Shown here in pieces: positions 25,701-64,000 of a stretch of 64,000 nucleotides of DNA. The translations under genes were made by a program, and so were the position numbers. Each line of letters begins with the position of its first letter. The first letter of the stretch is position 1. A model generated the notes under the pieces. It did not search any database. It was not told where the DNA came from and worked only from the letters and a program-made list of their open reading frames with translations. Source of the DNA: Trichuris trichiura (taxonomy: Eukaryota; Nematoda; Enoplea; Trichinellida; Trichuridae); NCBI GenBank assembly GCA_037903355.1, contig JBAJFE010000026.1, forward strand, positions 4,588,001-4,652,000. Direction: 5' to 3'.

Positions 25701-27252
25701 TTATCCAATCAAAATTATGTTTATCATTACATCTCATATACCTTAGTACAATTTAACTTTAAAACCTTCAAGAGCAATACTGCCGTAAGCTTATAAGAAA
25801 TACTTTATTCTATCAATATATACAGGTAGTTTTGTATAATGCATTTTAGCTCATACGCAATTATACCGACTGGGGAGCGTCGGCTTGTAGCGAAATCTCC
25901 CAGGTTTTTCATCCTAAAAGAGCCAAAACCAAACGCGTTTTGATCTTATGCGCGTTCCTCAGTTATGCACAAGTGAAGCGGTAATTCTACTGTGACAAAA
26001 ACATTCATGATTCATAATAGGAACTATAACCTGGGAGCGGCCATGAACATCACAGAAACCTGGAATAACGTATCAAAACAATGCATGTATCATGTTTAGC
26101 CGAAATTTATCTCAGGTCTGATCTGCAGTTTTAAAGACTTTTAGTCTCAAGCTATGTTAAGTTGGCAAACAGGCTACGCTTTGGAGTGGAATATCAAAAC
26201 GTTAAAGACATCTTGTATTGTCAAACGGATGAGCTGACTATCGAAGAGCTATACGGGAATCAGAACGAAAAGAAACAGATGATGCTGAAGTGCTATGCAA
26301 GTTTCCTAGTTTTCCTTGCAACATACTATTTGGAAGTACAGACGTAGCACCTTGTTAATTCAATTATTCAAAATTACAAGGGAAATCGTATTAACACAAA
26401 TATATCAATAGATTAAAGACACCTTGAAACTGTTCAGATATTCTACGTTCTTTTTATTTACGATTGAACTTCTAGCCTTAAACACGAAACATCAACAGCT
26501 TTATTAACGTCTGGTGAAGACTAATGTGCTTCATACTACTGTGAATAAACTGGATAGCATAGCCCAGTTTTCAAAAACTGTCTCATACCGCAACATACGC
26601 AATGCACAATACTACAAGTCTTCGACGATTATTTAGCTGTCGTTTTTGAACGAACCCTACACGGCATCAGAGGAAGATGAAGCTTTGAAATGACAGCAAA
26701 TAACAATCAAATACGAATTCTTACCTGTAAGATAATGTCTGACATATGACCGTCGGGTCCAACAATGTTTGGTATTAAATTAGAAAACCAAACGTCCAGT
26801 TCGGCAGCGCCATAAGGACCCTGACCGAGACATTGATACCACAATAAAAATAACTTCAATCCAATGCGCCGCAGACCAATTAAGCTCTGAGGGTGCAACA
26901 GTCTTCTTAAACATGAACCAATCGCCACGTACTGCCAACGCAATGAAACCTCTTCTGGAAGATTTTGGAGCATTGCTTCAAGTAACCATAGTGCCGACTC
27001 AAGTTCGCTCAGGTTTAAACGTGCTGACGAAGCATATAATACAGGTTCAGCTTGTAGAAAGAGATCCAGAAATAGTTGAAAAAGCTCAGTCATATGCTGC
27101 TCAGCAAATTGCTTCAGTTCCTCGGTTTCCTTGCAAAACTGATCCAAGTGAAGACGCAAATGTTTGTATCGCGAATTTGGTTCACGACGAACGTCCGAAA
27201 AACGTAAAATTGACCCGCTCAAATCCGATTTCGCTTTCTTAGCCGTGAACAT
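16793..27252 (-). CDS. RALGAPA1: Ral GTPase-activating protein subunit alpha
   Basis: The alpha subunit of the RalGAP complex is the catalytic GAP for RalA/RalB and works with RalGAP beta. Three exons on the minus strand, 26725-27252, 23364-25214 and 16793-19453, are all phase 0 and total 1680 codons. The N-terminus (RYKHLRLHLDQF, EEVSLRWQYVAIGSCLRRLLH, GLKLFLLWYQCL) matches RalGAP alpha proteins. The middle is long, mainly helical, with a low-complexity Ser-rich stretch. The Rap/Ral GAP domain is at about residues 1460-1635, with the asparagine-thumb motif GNDEVHIVW (Asn near 1546), then EHWRDYRR, IIPTEFCDVLIVIYP, GPLFNDAIVHW and RSTAINASR. The start ATG 27252 gives the family N-terminus. 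Tuberin was considered, but the N-terminal match and the GAP motif wording favour RalGAP alpha. The protein is shorter than the human one (about 2036 aa). Confidence 0.93.
19856..20270 (-). pseudogene. mariner transposase C-terminal remnant
   Basis: Two overlapping minus-strand frames carry mariner landmarks: KARPHVVSRYK (the D-N-ARPH region) in one, then PHAAYSPDLAPSDYHPF, the D34D-box segment, in the other, followed by a diverged C-terminus. The frame change between them and the missing N-terminal half show it is dead. It lies in RalGAP alpha intron 2, in the same orientation as the host gene. Confidence 0.85.
21259..21325. repeat. 30-bp-arm inverted repeat with 7-base loop
   Basis: The arms 21259-21288 and 21296-21325 match at 28 of 30 positions. 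The right arm contains CTGAAAGCTCCGG, which shares GAAAGCTCCGG with the hammerhead-like family at 40.0 and 61.5 kb. It may be a worn-down relic of that family, a MITE, or a hairpin transcript; no flanking duplication was found. Confidence 0.6.
25215..26724 (-). other. RalGAP alpha intron 1 (1.5 kb)
   Basis: Donor GTAAGA follows exon 1 (ends at 26725); acceptor TTTGCAG precedes 25214. It contains a Tigger transposase relic on the plus strand (about 25965-26345). Nothing else is recognised. Confidence 0.85.
25965..26345 (+). pseudogene. Tigger transposase C-terminal relic, copy 1
   Basis: Translated across several stops and frameshifts it gives NLGAAMNITETWNNVSKQCMYHV and then LSWQTG, the pattern that follows the catalytic core in Tigger/jerky transposases (N-x-AI..I..AW..V). 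It is colinear at nucleotide level with the relic at 28.9 kb but clearly diverged from it, so the two are separate old copies or an old duplication. Confidence 0.6.
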
Positions 27253-30200
27253 CGTAAAAGCAGGCTGCTAAGTACTAAATTGAAAAGTCAGGCTGCAGCT
27301 GCCAATAAAACTTTTATTCTTTACTAACTTTAGTTGTCAAAACTTCAAGTTCTGCGTTGACGAAACTTGCTAACCTACCAAAGTCGTCAAGTCCAAATAT
27401 ATTACGAAACGATTGGAGTACTTTCAAAAAAGACTCAATGCATCATTACGTTTTGAAAGGTGCTCCAATATCGGAATGAACGATGCCTGTAACCATTGGT
27501 AATTCAATCACACTGGAGTACAAAAGGCGAAACAGCAAATATTTGATTCTCAAGTTTGTGTTTCGACCGTATACTGGTATTATCCTCTTCAGGTGTCGGT
27601 CGCGCAAGAAAAGCCCTTAGCGCAAAGGTGGCAGTTAGATATCGGAACAGGCAACCGTTTAACGTAGTGCGTAGCTTGATGGGAGTCAAATTACGCGCTA
27701 ACCGGGTCATGTAGTTAGAACACGCTTGCGTCTTGACGTATGGCCGCCTACCATAGCGCATTTTACTTTATACGATGGCGGCAAAGGGCCTTATCCTGTC
27801 GGTCTCCTTTGCGTTGCTGCCTTTGTTTTGCCGTAGTTTCTTCAACCCCCAATTCATTGCGCTATAACAGTGCTTCTCAAGCTCTGAATCCGAATCGCCC
27901 TCTATTAAAGCTGCTGGTCGTTCTCAGCCCCTGCTTCACTATTTGCCGCCAAAATTGCTAGTACCCTATGAGACTATGAGCGACAGGCTCGTTGTGGCTT
28001 ACTAAGATAAAGTGGGAATGGAAGCAAACAAGTTTATTTGCCAAAACTGCTGTTATACCACGTTAGGCAGAGATGCTCGACTGGAACTGCTGCGAGCGAA
28101 CTAACTCGTCGACTTTCGGCTCCTTACAAGCAATGGTCACCGTCCGTCAGTTGCAGGTGGCTATCGTTCTATGTTAAGAGGCCCATAATGGCGTTGAACG
28201 CACAGTCCATTAGAGGCAGTTACAGAAAACCGATGAGCAACTCTACCGCGGCCCACAGAGCAGGGTACAATACTGACACATACTGACACCTATTTTTGCA
28301 GGCTGAGCTACTGGCAACCGGCTGCCAAAGCACAATGGCTAAAGCAGCATTTCTGAGGGTCAGGCGCGTCATTGTCCCTGCTCTTATTGGTGAATGTTAC
28401 GTCCGTTGATTGGCCCGAAATGGTGATAAGGTGGAAGTCACTGACAAGCTTCTTGAGACAGACGGCGGAGTGTAATATATACTCGGCATCCAGGTTGCAG
28501 ATCGCGCTAGTCAACACAATCATTCAGGTGACAGGACGAACAGTTTCTAAGCATTGGTTTCTATTTCCGTGCACTTCACGGATTTTGTGAAGGCAGCCCA
28601 TCGGCTCTTCTCCCAGATGGGCGTTCAACGCATACAGTGATAGCCAGAAAGTTTCTCACAAATGTCAGTTTCGCATCTTTTACCCATTCAGAAGCATTTC
28701 TGTAGAGAACATGAGCTTCCTCAGAACAGCCGGATGGATCTCTCGTCAAGGGCGGTTGTTGGACAAGACCACGGAGCCAAGAACAGGCGGAGTGTCGGTT
28801 ACTTTGTGGGCATTCGCTTATAGAGATAGTTCTTGTCTAACGTGTGCTCATATAGTGCGTATACTGGCTGGAAATAATTGACGTACGGCAGACTCCATGT
28901 GTTTGCAGGCCATGCTATGGTCTTACGAGCATTCTTTGGTAATGCACAAGCGAAGCGATGATTGTTCTAATGTGACAAAAATGTTTATGATTTATGTCAG
29001 AAGCTGTAACTTGAAAATGGCCATTAACAACATTGTAGAAGACTGGAATGACTCATTGAAACGGCGCATGCATTGTGCTTGACAAAAACGTATCCTAGTT
29101 CTGATCTGTGATTTCAAAAGCTGTTTTATGCTCAAGTATGCGTGCGAAGCTACTGAAGTTGAGTTTAGTTGGCAAACAGGCTAAGCTTTGAAGTGGTACA
29201 TCAAGGTGTTAAAGGCATCTTGTATAGTTAAACGGATGCACCGACCACCGATGAGATACAGAGGAAACAGAAGAAAGAGAAGAAGCAGGTGATAGAAACC
29301 TGGAAGCCCCCTGGCGAAAACTGACCACTGCTGAACTATCAGAAACTCTAAAAACTACTGAGCAACGGTTACAATGGCTTGAAGATAGTAACTGTTAACG
29401 TAGAACAAAGCAGGATAACCACAAGAGCTATCCAAAATAGCTTGGAGCCATGTAAGCAACTGCTGTTCGAAATAGAAATATTTGCGAAAGGAACGAGGCT
29501 TGAATTCTATTTTACTGAGCGAATAGACGTTGGTGAGGACGACAAAGAGCTGCCGTTTACCGCTAATGTAACATTACTTTGTCCTTAACTAAGGACAGCG
29601 AGATAAAAATGTGACTCCAATGGAATTTCATTGTTTTCTACGGAAGAGATAATTTATCTTAGAACTGAGAGGATGTTAAAGAATGCAAACATAGTTGGTC
29701 GTTAGTCGTTTTACTCTCTTCGACGCATTTAGCGAATGGAAGTTATTGTTTTGGCTCTTGCTGTTACTGCAGTTCTTAAGTCAGCTCTGAATACAACAAC
29801 ACAGAGAACCTCTTTCTTTAAGCTAAAGACAATTTTAACTCCATTCACGATGAAGAGTTCCATCTCAAAAGAGACCCTCTTGATGAGTGCCCCGTCTGAG
29901 TCTGAAAAAAACGCGTGCCATACTCGTTTCCACTGATCTCTGCTTCAAACTTCACTGATCTTACCAGACAAAGCAAGTAACAAAGCTTTAAACAGTTACG
30001 CTCGGCCTCTTCATTTCTGCGTGCATATAACTGCACAGCTTTTTAAGTGAAGTTTACTGTTGGAGCATCCGTTCAGCTGCCGCAGAAACTTAGCTGGTGG
30101 ACATGGCAAAGCTCGCCCACCTCTGTCGCAACGTTTAAGAGGTACCAGTTACAGGGTTGAACTTTAATGTAAATGACATTTAAAAGTTTAGGCGCCCGTC

Positions 30201-31574
30201 ATGAAATGCACCAAGATAGTGACTGCCCTGTGTATTCGTCTCGACCTTACTGTATTCTGTGCTCTCCATTTTCTGTGTTTCGGGAATGGTGTACCGTTTT
30301 TGCTCTAATGGTTTCCCGTCGGTACCGTTCATATTAGCGAGCATTAGCGTTCTATCTTATGTTGTTGATAACTGGCCTAGACAGTCATCCTTCCATCGCA
30401 GCAACATTTTAGATGGTATACATGCACGTTTGTTGGCACCAAAACAGCGGTAAACCGAGAGCTGCAAACCAAAATGAACGAATCGGCAAGTTGGAAAAAC
30501 GGCAGAAGACTATTGACAGCGAAGCAGATGCAGCGAGGAACGTATAGTGTTGTGGAAACAACTTGAAATTAACACCGCCCACCAAGCATGATAAACCAGG
30601 GTAGCTAGACGAAGCAAAATTGTGGTGAAAAACCAAAGCTCATGCACGAATAACTAAACCCAGGGCGACTAACCAGGATGATGTATCGGAACGAACGACG
30701 GTATAACAACGCGACAAACGGTGGTCGACAAAGCAAACAGTAGAACAGGGCGGTAAAATTAGTAGAGGCAAAATGCTGGCAGTGAATGCAGCTTAACCAA
30801 CTAAATGGGGAAAAATAAGTCCGGCAGGGCAGAAAGCAATGAAGTTAACGAGTTGCATGAACTTCAACAAAATAATAGCAGCGATACGAAATGGCTGAAT
30901 CAAGCGGGTAAGCAAACTGCGGCAGGTTTTCAGGCATGTGAATTATTGCCAATGAACTAGTAAAGCTGGAACCAACAGCACGAAGCATGTAAGCGGAAGA
31001 GGAAAGGAAATAATTCTAGCGCGATGGATTTAGGAGTTGAATGAACGACCGAAAAGCAATGGCAGTCATCCGAAGGAGGTGAAGTAAGAAATATAAAGTA
31101 AAAACAAAAAAGTTGAAGGAGATGCAAACCAGAAGAAGCAAACAGGCTGCAATGGACGAACAATGAAAAGTCAACCGTAGAGTAGGGAGAATAGGATCTT
31201 CCGCAACAGCTGGACAGGTAAAGTATAACCATGCTTGGCGGTTAAACGCCAGAAGATAAGCGCGTACTATGTGACCGGACTAACCCGCAACATGACGGGG
31301 TCAGATATAACGGTACCCATTCTGACAACTGATATTAAAGTGTTTTCGGAGCGCAACACTGTCCTTCCATCGCAATTCAATAAGAAAATGAAAAAATATC
31401 TGACGAACAATAAACAAAAGACGAAGTGGCAAAAAGGGTGCCAGACCCGTTAATGAAGCAATGGAAACTGCAGCTGTAGTAGATGCAGTACCCCTGGCCA
31501 GCAGTCAGCTAGGAGGCGTTCAAAAAGTAGCTATTCCAAACAATGAAATGAACAGCTGCAACGGTCGTAGAGAT
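27253..31574. other. Intergenic region between the RalGAP alpha gene and DAPK
   Basis: About 4.3 kb between the RalGAP alpha start and the DAPK stop. It contains a Tigger relic (28897-29520). The stretch 30430-31230 is purine-rich on the plus strand, with no coding match I recognise. No RNA gene was seen. Confidence 0.55.
28897..29520 (+). pseudogene. Tigger transposase C-terminal relic, copy 2
   Basis: An open stretch reads SDDCSNVTKMF, NLKMAINNIVEDWN and KRRMHCA, typical of the segment after the Tigger catalytic core. After stops and frame changes come the acidic/Lys-rich linker and a NVEQSRITTRAIQNSLEPCK block resembling the extreme C-terminus. Its longer run than copy 1 at 26 kb shows both derive from a full transposase. 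Confidence 0.65.
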
Positions 31575-59815
<28,241 letters not shown>

Positions 59816-61430
59816 GTCTTGACAGACAAGCGAGGTTCATGCCACTACTGCTAGGACGCTAAGTGGAACTTGCATGGTAACGGTGCCCTGAGAAAGTACA
59901 TAGAGAACTTCAGGTAAGCAGACTGTACAATGAATAATGAGACAGACAAGTGGGACGCATGACAACGCATCAGTTGCCACAAGCTAGTTTACGTCAAAAG
60001 TCTAGTTGCTTCAAATCAGGAACTACCATAATTTTTGTTGTGATAAGCAGGTTGACGCTTCATGCAAATGAACGAACTCAGATAATTTTGGGCTTGCGAA
60101 TCGGTAACATAGCGTACAAACCTTTGAGGAAAGTTTGACTCCGTCTATGTATGGTGAAATCCTGTAATCCAAACACAAACCTTGGCCTTAACGTGCCAAG
60201 ACGTCAAACGAAGTCGCGTACAACCACCTCGAAGTCTACGAGCACTAGGTGAAAGTTTTGCTTAACACCCGGAAACCATATAAGGTTATTTCTGCTTTTC
60301 AGCAGAGCGTCACCGTTCTCGTGGCAAGCGGTGAAGCTAATCTGGTCTTTTACTGTGTCGTATCAGTGAAATGTGCGGTCATGACTATGCTGCAAAGCAG
60401 AAATACCTTTTTTTTCAAAAGCAGGTTTAAAGTGTTGTTCTTCCAACTACTGGGGCAGAGTGCGCGATTGATTTCACTGCTACTAGCGTGGGAAACGAGC
60501 GAGACTTGGCTCATTCCTGGCACCTGTTCACTGCGCAGTATGCACACACTGACAAAGCTAACCTAAGCGTCTCAACCCGCAAGGCTGCATACTTCGCTCA
60601 AGTTTCCGTGTAAACTGTGAAATGAATCATAAAACAGGTAACCGGACATTACCATAGCGTTCCTTCGATCATTCGCAGATTGGAAAACGTATAGCTGCAT
60701 ATCGCAATTTGTTGTACTATATCATGCGCCTATGAAGCAGTTGAGTAAAAACGAGTGGACTTCTGCCTTTGCACAGAAACCTTTGAAGGCAACGTTTTTT
60801 GTTCAGGAAACACAGGTTATTTGGAAACTTAGAAACACAGAAGTGTTTGAAAGGCCAACATAGGCAGTTGCTTAATCCATGTGACCAAATATAGAATAAT
60901 TCTTAATGGGTACATCGGTTTTCATGTTCAAGCATGTTCATCACATTCGACTCGTCTATTATTGCGAGAAAAATCCAAAGCTTTCGGCGTTTCACTGTTA
61001 CGTCTTCAGCGCTTTTGTGGGCGACAGTCAAGTCCATGGAGACGGGACTGGCTAAATACTGGAAGCTTCGAATTTTGCTCGCAAAAATAAACGAATCAAA
61101 CGTAACAAACGGGTTTACATAAGAAAGGGATATATTTTGCTTGGTGTTGTTTAATGGAATTCGGCATGTTCATATTATTTTTCAGTCAGTGTTTCTCCTC
61201 GTCATTGTGGATGTCTGTAATTCAACTGCACGAGTAGAGTGCCAGCGAATGGATAGTCAGGTCGTCAGAAAATCCAAAGCAGTTTCCTGTGCGCTTCAGC
61301 ACTGCGCTTGCTCGTGATCAATGATCGTAAAGAGATTAACCTATTAACCAATTTACTGGAAATGTCAATGTCTCTAGCAATTGCTGAGGACGGAACGGAA
61401 GCATTTTCCAAACGCTCAAAAATTTGAACT
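59816..61430. other. Region upstream of DAPK
   Basis: About 1.6 kb upstream of the DAPK start codon, presumably including its promoter and any 5' UTR; I cannot define a transcription start. It contains one decayed hammerhead-like motif (60982-61009). No coding block was recognised. Confidence 0.5.
60982..61009 (-). repeat. Hammerhead-like motif F, decayed
   Basis: On the minus strand CTGAAGA (61003-61009), then 17 bases with no good stem II, then GAAAGC. Upstream bases (GACTTGACTGTCGCCCAC) resemble the GACCCGACGGGGGCGCAC before motif D. It is an old copy. Confidence 0.4.
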
Positions 61431-61489
61431 CATGTTAAGTTTCTTTTACGGAAAGCTTGTCCCTTTGAAAAATTTTAATTTTCCGGAGC

Positions 61490-61517
61490 TTTCGGGTCAA
61501 ATGAGACCCGTCTTCAG
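61490..61517 (-). ncRNA. Hammerhead-like motif B, left arm
   Basis: On the minus strand CTGAAGA (61511-61517), extra C, a perfect 5-bp stem II GGGTC / GACCC with a 6-base loop, then GAAA (61490-61493) and GCTCCGG. Confidence 0.55.
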
Positions 61518-61553
61518 CGGTGTTAAAATAATGTAATCAGCATTTTAACACCG

Positions 61554-61581
61554 CTGAAGACGGGTCTCGTTTGACTCGAAA
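61554..61581 (+). ncRNA. Hammerhead-like motif B, right arm
   Basis: CTGAAGA (61554-61560), extra C, GGGTC / GACTC (one G-U pair) with loop TCGTTT, then GAAA (61578-61581) and GCTCCGG. The change from GACCC in the left arm to GACTC keeps pairing through a G-U wobble. Confidence 0.55.
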
Positions 61582-61974
61582 GCTCCGGAAAGTTAAAATT
61601 TTTCAAAGGGACAAGCTTTCCGTAAAAGAAACTTAACATGAAACTATACGGTCCCGTACCAAGAAGTTGCATCTACAAAAATTTGAACTGTACTTTCTCT
61701 AACATTCTGCTAATCCATTCATAGCTAGGACATTTGTGCTGTTTAACTTCAGATATCTATGACAGTGGAAAAAGCCGCGACTGAGGAGCATCATGAAAGT
61801 TGCAGAAGTTTTATTAAAACGTTCGAACGGATCTACCTTTTCGACAAAAGAATTAAAAAATGAAGAGCCAGTTTCATAGACGGAACAAAACCTTCCCGAC
61901 TCACTTCGAAACAGTAGATATTCTCAAGCGTGGTAGAATGGGGAAGTATAAAATCGAATGTCTAAGATACATGG

Positions 61975-62083
61975 TGTTGTGTCCGTGCTTACTTACTTAA
62001 TACTTTGCCTGCTTATCTTGTTACAGTATTACTTAGAGCGTGTGTTGGCGCTTGCGAAGTAAGGGACTGACGCGTACATGACA
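61975..62083 (+). repeat. 5' LTR of the Gypsy-type element
   Basis: 109 bp, TGTTGTGTCCG to ACATGACA. It contains no obvious TATA box. It pairs with 63571-63681. Confidence 0.85.
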
Positions 62084-62124
62084 GTGGCGACGAGGGTGAG
62101 ATGTCGGCTCAATAAGTTCACGGT

Positions 62125-62680
62125 GTGTTTACTCCCGTGAACTTTCCTATGAATTACGTGAGCCACCTGGAAGGACGTGGCAAATCCCGTGGCTGGGAAG
62201 AGTATGCCGAAATATTCGAATTTTATTTTGCGGCAGATGGCATACGATACTCTCAAAAAAAGCTGGCAACATTGTGCAGCGTGTGTGGACAAAAAACGTA
62301 CAGCGTTATAAGGTCACTGACTGCGCCTCAAACGCCAGCAAGCATGTCCTTCACGGAGGTAATGAAGTTGCTGCAAGAATATTTTGCCCCGAAGCCGTCA
62401 GAAATTTATTGCCGTTCTCAATTCCAACGCCGTTTCCAAGTAAAGGAGGAAGGAATCGCGAATTATGTCGCAGACTCGCCTAACATTGTAATTTTGGGGC
62501 GACATTGGAGTCTCGGTTGAGAGATCAACTTGTGTGTGGTCTGCCAGACAAAATGTTGCAGAAGCAACTTTTAAGCATCAAGGATCTTACGCTCGCTATC
62601 GCTATCGATCAGGCCGTCTCGGCAGAAGCAGCAGTCGCCCAGATCATGGACATGCGAGCAACCGACAGCATCGGGTGAAT
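62125..62680 (+). pseudogene. Gag remnant of the Gypsy-type element
   Basis: It opens MFTPVNFPMNYVSHLEGR and then the capsid-like KLATLCSVCGQKTYSVIRSL, TEVMKLLQEYFAPKPSEI and RSQFQRRFQVKEEGIANYV. After a frame change near 62450 the family order continues (LRDQLVCGLPDKMLQKQLLS). Frameshifts and no zinc knuckle make it non-functional. Confidence 0.75.
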
Positions 62681-62849
62681 CATACGATATTAAGCGTCTC
62701 GCTGGTAATAGCAAGAGTCAAAGCAACGCGCAGGACAGATGGCATCGCTCGTTGGAAGATATCGACGACGTCGACGCCCTCTGCGCAAATCCAGCAGGCT
62801 GTGTCAAGAATCAAGAAAAGACCCGCAAAAGGAATGCGGAGGATCCTGG

Positions 62850-63547
62850 CCAGAAGCCAAAGGACTATGGTCACGCTTACATGCAAATGTTTTGGCCCAT
62901 TTCGTGGGAAAAATTTATTTTTGGTTGTTGACGCGTTCTCTAAATGGTTCGAGGTACGCATTGTTCCGTCGACATCATCACGAGCAGCAATCGAAGTTTT
63001 AAGAGAATTATTCGGAACTCATGGTCTTCCGGACTGCTTAGTCACTGATAACGGCAGCGCATTCAAGTCTAGAATTTTCACGGTTCCTAAGCTCAAACCA
63101 TATCCAGCACCTGACTTCAGCGCCGTTTCATCCCGCTTCAAACGGCCAAGCGGAACGTTTGGTACAAACGGCGAAAGAATTTTTGAAAAAAGACTCGACT
63201 GGAGACTGGAGTGTTCGAATAGCTCGTCTGCTATTAACGCAGCATGCAACATCCTCCGGCAGCAAACGTCAGCCCTGCAGAGCTCCTGATGAACAGGAAA
63301 TTAGTAACGTGTTTGGACCGTCTGAAGCGGTGCAGTCATGGCAACATTCAAGTGGACCGAGGACCTCTACGAAGACAATTTGCAGTTAATAACCCTATGT
63401 TTGCAAGGTTGTATGGCCGAACGCTGAAGTGGATCCGTGCCATTATAACTAAAAGACTCGGCCGCGTTTTGTACTTTGTTCGTACGGAAGACGGGCTGAC
63501 ACTAAAGAGTCATGTGTCTCAACTCTGCTCGCGGAGCGCATCGTAAT
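62850..63547 (+). pseudogene. Integrase remnant of the Gypsy-type element
   Basis: GPFRGKNLFLVVDAFSKWFEVRIVPS and LRELFGTHGLPDCLVTDNGSAF belong to the integrase catalytic core, and GRTLKWIRAIITKRLGRVLYFV and GLTLKSHVSQL to its C-terminal end. The first catalytic Asp segment is disrupted (LTCKCFGPF) and several frames are used, so it is dead. Confidence 0.8.
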
Positions 63548-63570
63548 GCTCAAGCTAAAAGGCGGAGGAA

Positions 63571-63681
63571 TGTTATGTCCGTGCTTACTTATTGTATACT
63601 TTGCCTGCTTATCTCGTTACGGTATTACTTAGAGCGTGTGTGTTGGCGCTTGCGAAGTAAAAGACTGACGCGTACATGACA
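63571..63681 (+). repeat. 3' LTR of the Gypsy-type element
   Basis: 111 bp, TGTTATGTCCG to ACATGACA, with a 2-base insertion (GTGTGT) and several substitutions relative to the 5' LTR. Confidence 0.85.
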
Positions 63682-63958
63682 CATATGAAGTGCATTCCTC
63701 TGCAAACTAACAATTGTTCACCCTGGGGATCAGCAGACTGAGTTGCAGCTCGCTGCAGCAGGGCAGCGCCGCAAGCCTGTCGTACTGCAAGTCGGTAACC
63801 TTTGGAAAAGAACCCGGCAGTAAACATATTTCGAAGTGAATCCGCACAGCTATCGAACCTATCAGAAATCAGGAATTCGATATGTACATATAAATAGAGG
63901 GAGACTTTGATTTATGATAGGCTGGACAGTGGTGGGCATTCACTTCGAAATGCGTATA

Positions 63959-64000
63959 CAGGCGGCCTTCGTTATATGCGGCCTCGTTATCCACGGGGTT
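63959..64000. repeat. Tigger-like terminal repeat at the window edge
   Basis: After a TA, the sequence reads CAGGCGGCCTTCGTTATATG, then CGGCCTCGTTATCCACGGGGTT. This fits a Tigger/pogo-type end with TA target site. The rest of the element would lie beyond the right edge. Confidence 0.45.

Larger units (their letters stand above)
61431..61675. mobile_element. Snap-back element: inverted pair of hammerhead-like repeats, 99-bp arms, 14-bp target duplication
   Basis: Arms 61431-61529 and 61542-61640 are inverted copies with only a few mismatches around a 12-base loop. CAAAAATTTGAACT occurs exactly at 61417-61430 and 61676-61689, so the insert is 245 bp: left arm, loop, right arm and a 35-base extension on the right (61641-61675). 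Each arm carries CTGAAGA...GAAAGCTCCGG and an outer GGGACAAGCTTTCCGTAAAAG. The outer sequence matches the solo copy at 40.0 kb. Confidence 0.85.
61975..63681 (+). mobile_element. Internally deleted Gypsy-type LTR retrotransposon
   Basis: Short LTRs (61975-62083, 109 bp; 63571-63681, 111 bp) begin TGTT and end ACA and are roughly 91% identical by eye. A purine tract AAAAGGCGGAGGAA lies immediately before the 3' LTR, and a primer-binding-like GTGGCGACGAGGGT lies immediately after the 5' LTR. The 1.49-kb interior has a frameshifted Gag followed directly by an integrase; protease, reverse transcriptase and RNase H are missing. Flanks CATGG and CATAT share three of five bases, so a target duplication is at best decayed. 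Confidence 0.85.

Overview
This is a eukaryotic window, most likely from a nematode. Four conserved multi-exon protein genes all lie on the minus strand: UPF1 (5' exons only), PIGN, a RalGAP alpha subunit and a DAPK1-type death-associated protein kinase. I rebuilt the exons by hand from homology, splice sites and reading phase. The nematode call rests on a DAPK of 1426 codons (close to the C. elegans length as I remember it), a C-terminal tail with an NDSGV motif like C. elegans dapk-1, and many very short introns of 41-66 bp. I cannot place the species; a non-Caenorhabditis, possibly clade I worm is only a guess. Nothing suggests bacterial, viral or organellar DNA.

Layout from left to right. 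1-415 is a broken Tigger/pogo transposase, in what is probably a UPF1 intron. 1003-1994 holds UPF1 exons 1-5, and the rest of that gene lies beyond the left edge. 1995-8870 is intergenic with a FLYWCH/MULE-like relic. 8871-11960 is PIGN in seven exons (883 aa). 11961-16792 is intergenic with a Tigger-like terminal repeat and a small hAT-type element. 16793-27252 is the RalGAP alpha gene in three long exons (1679 aa), with mariner and Tigger relics in its two introns. 27253-31574 is intergenic with another Tigger relic. 31575-59815 is DAPK in 23 exons, with introns up to 11.6 kb full of transposon debris. 59816-64000 holds a foldback element, an internally deleted Gypsy-type LTR element and a Tigger-like end at the right edge.

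The four genes act in unrelated processes: nonsense-mediated decay, GPI-anchor synthesis, Ral GTPase control, and cell-death/autophagy kinase signalling. Spacings of 4-7 kb argue against an operon.

The most interesting signal is a repeat family carrying a hammerhead-ribozyme-like core: CTGAWGA, one extra C, a 5-bp stem II, then GAAAGC. I count nine copies. Four sit in two near-perfect inverted pairs: 53.5 kb, 116-bp arms with no mismatch seen, flanked by an 11-13 bp direct repeat; and 61.4 kb, 99-bp arms, flanked by an exact 14-bp direct repeat. Both inserts carry an extra 35-51 bp on one side only. Another copy lies just before, and one about 700 bp after, a fragment resembling the C-terminus of a Penelope-like element (PLE) GIY-YIG endonuclease. 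This points to PLE terminal repeats, which are known to carry minimal hammerhead motifs. The inverted snap-back form and its one-sided extension are the parts most worth testing.
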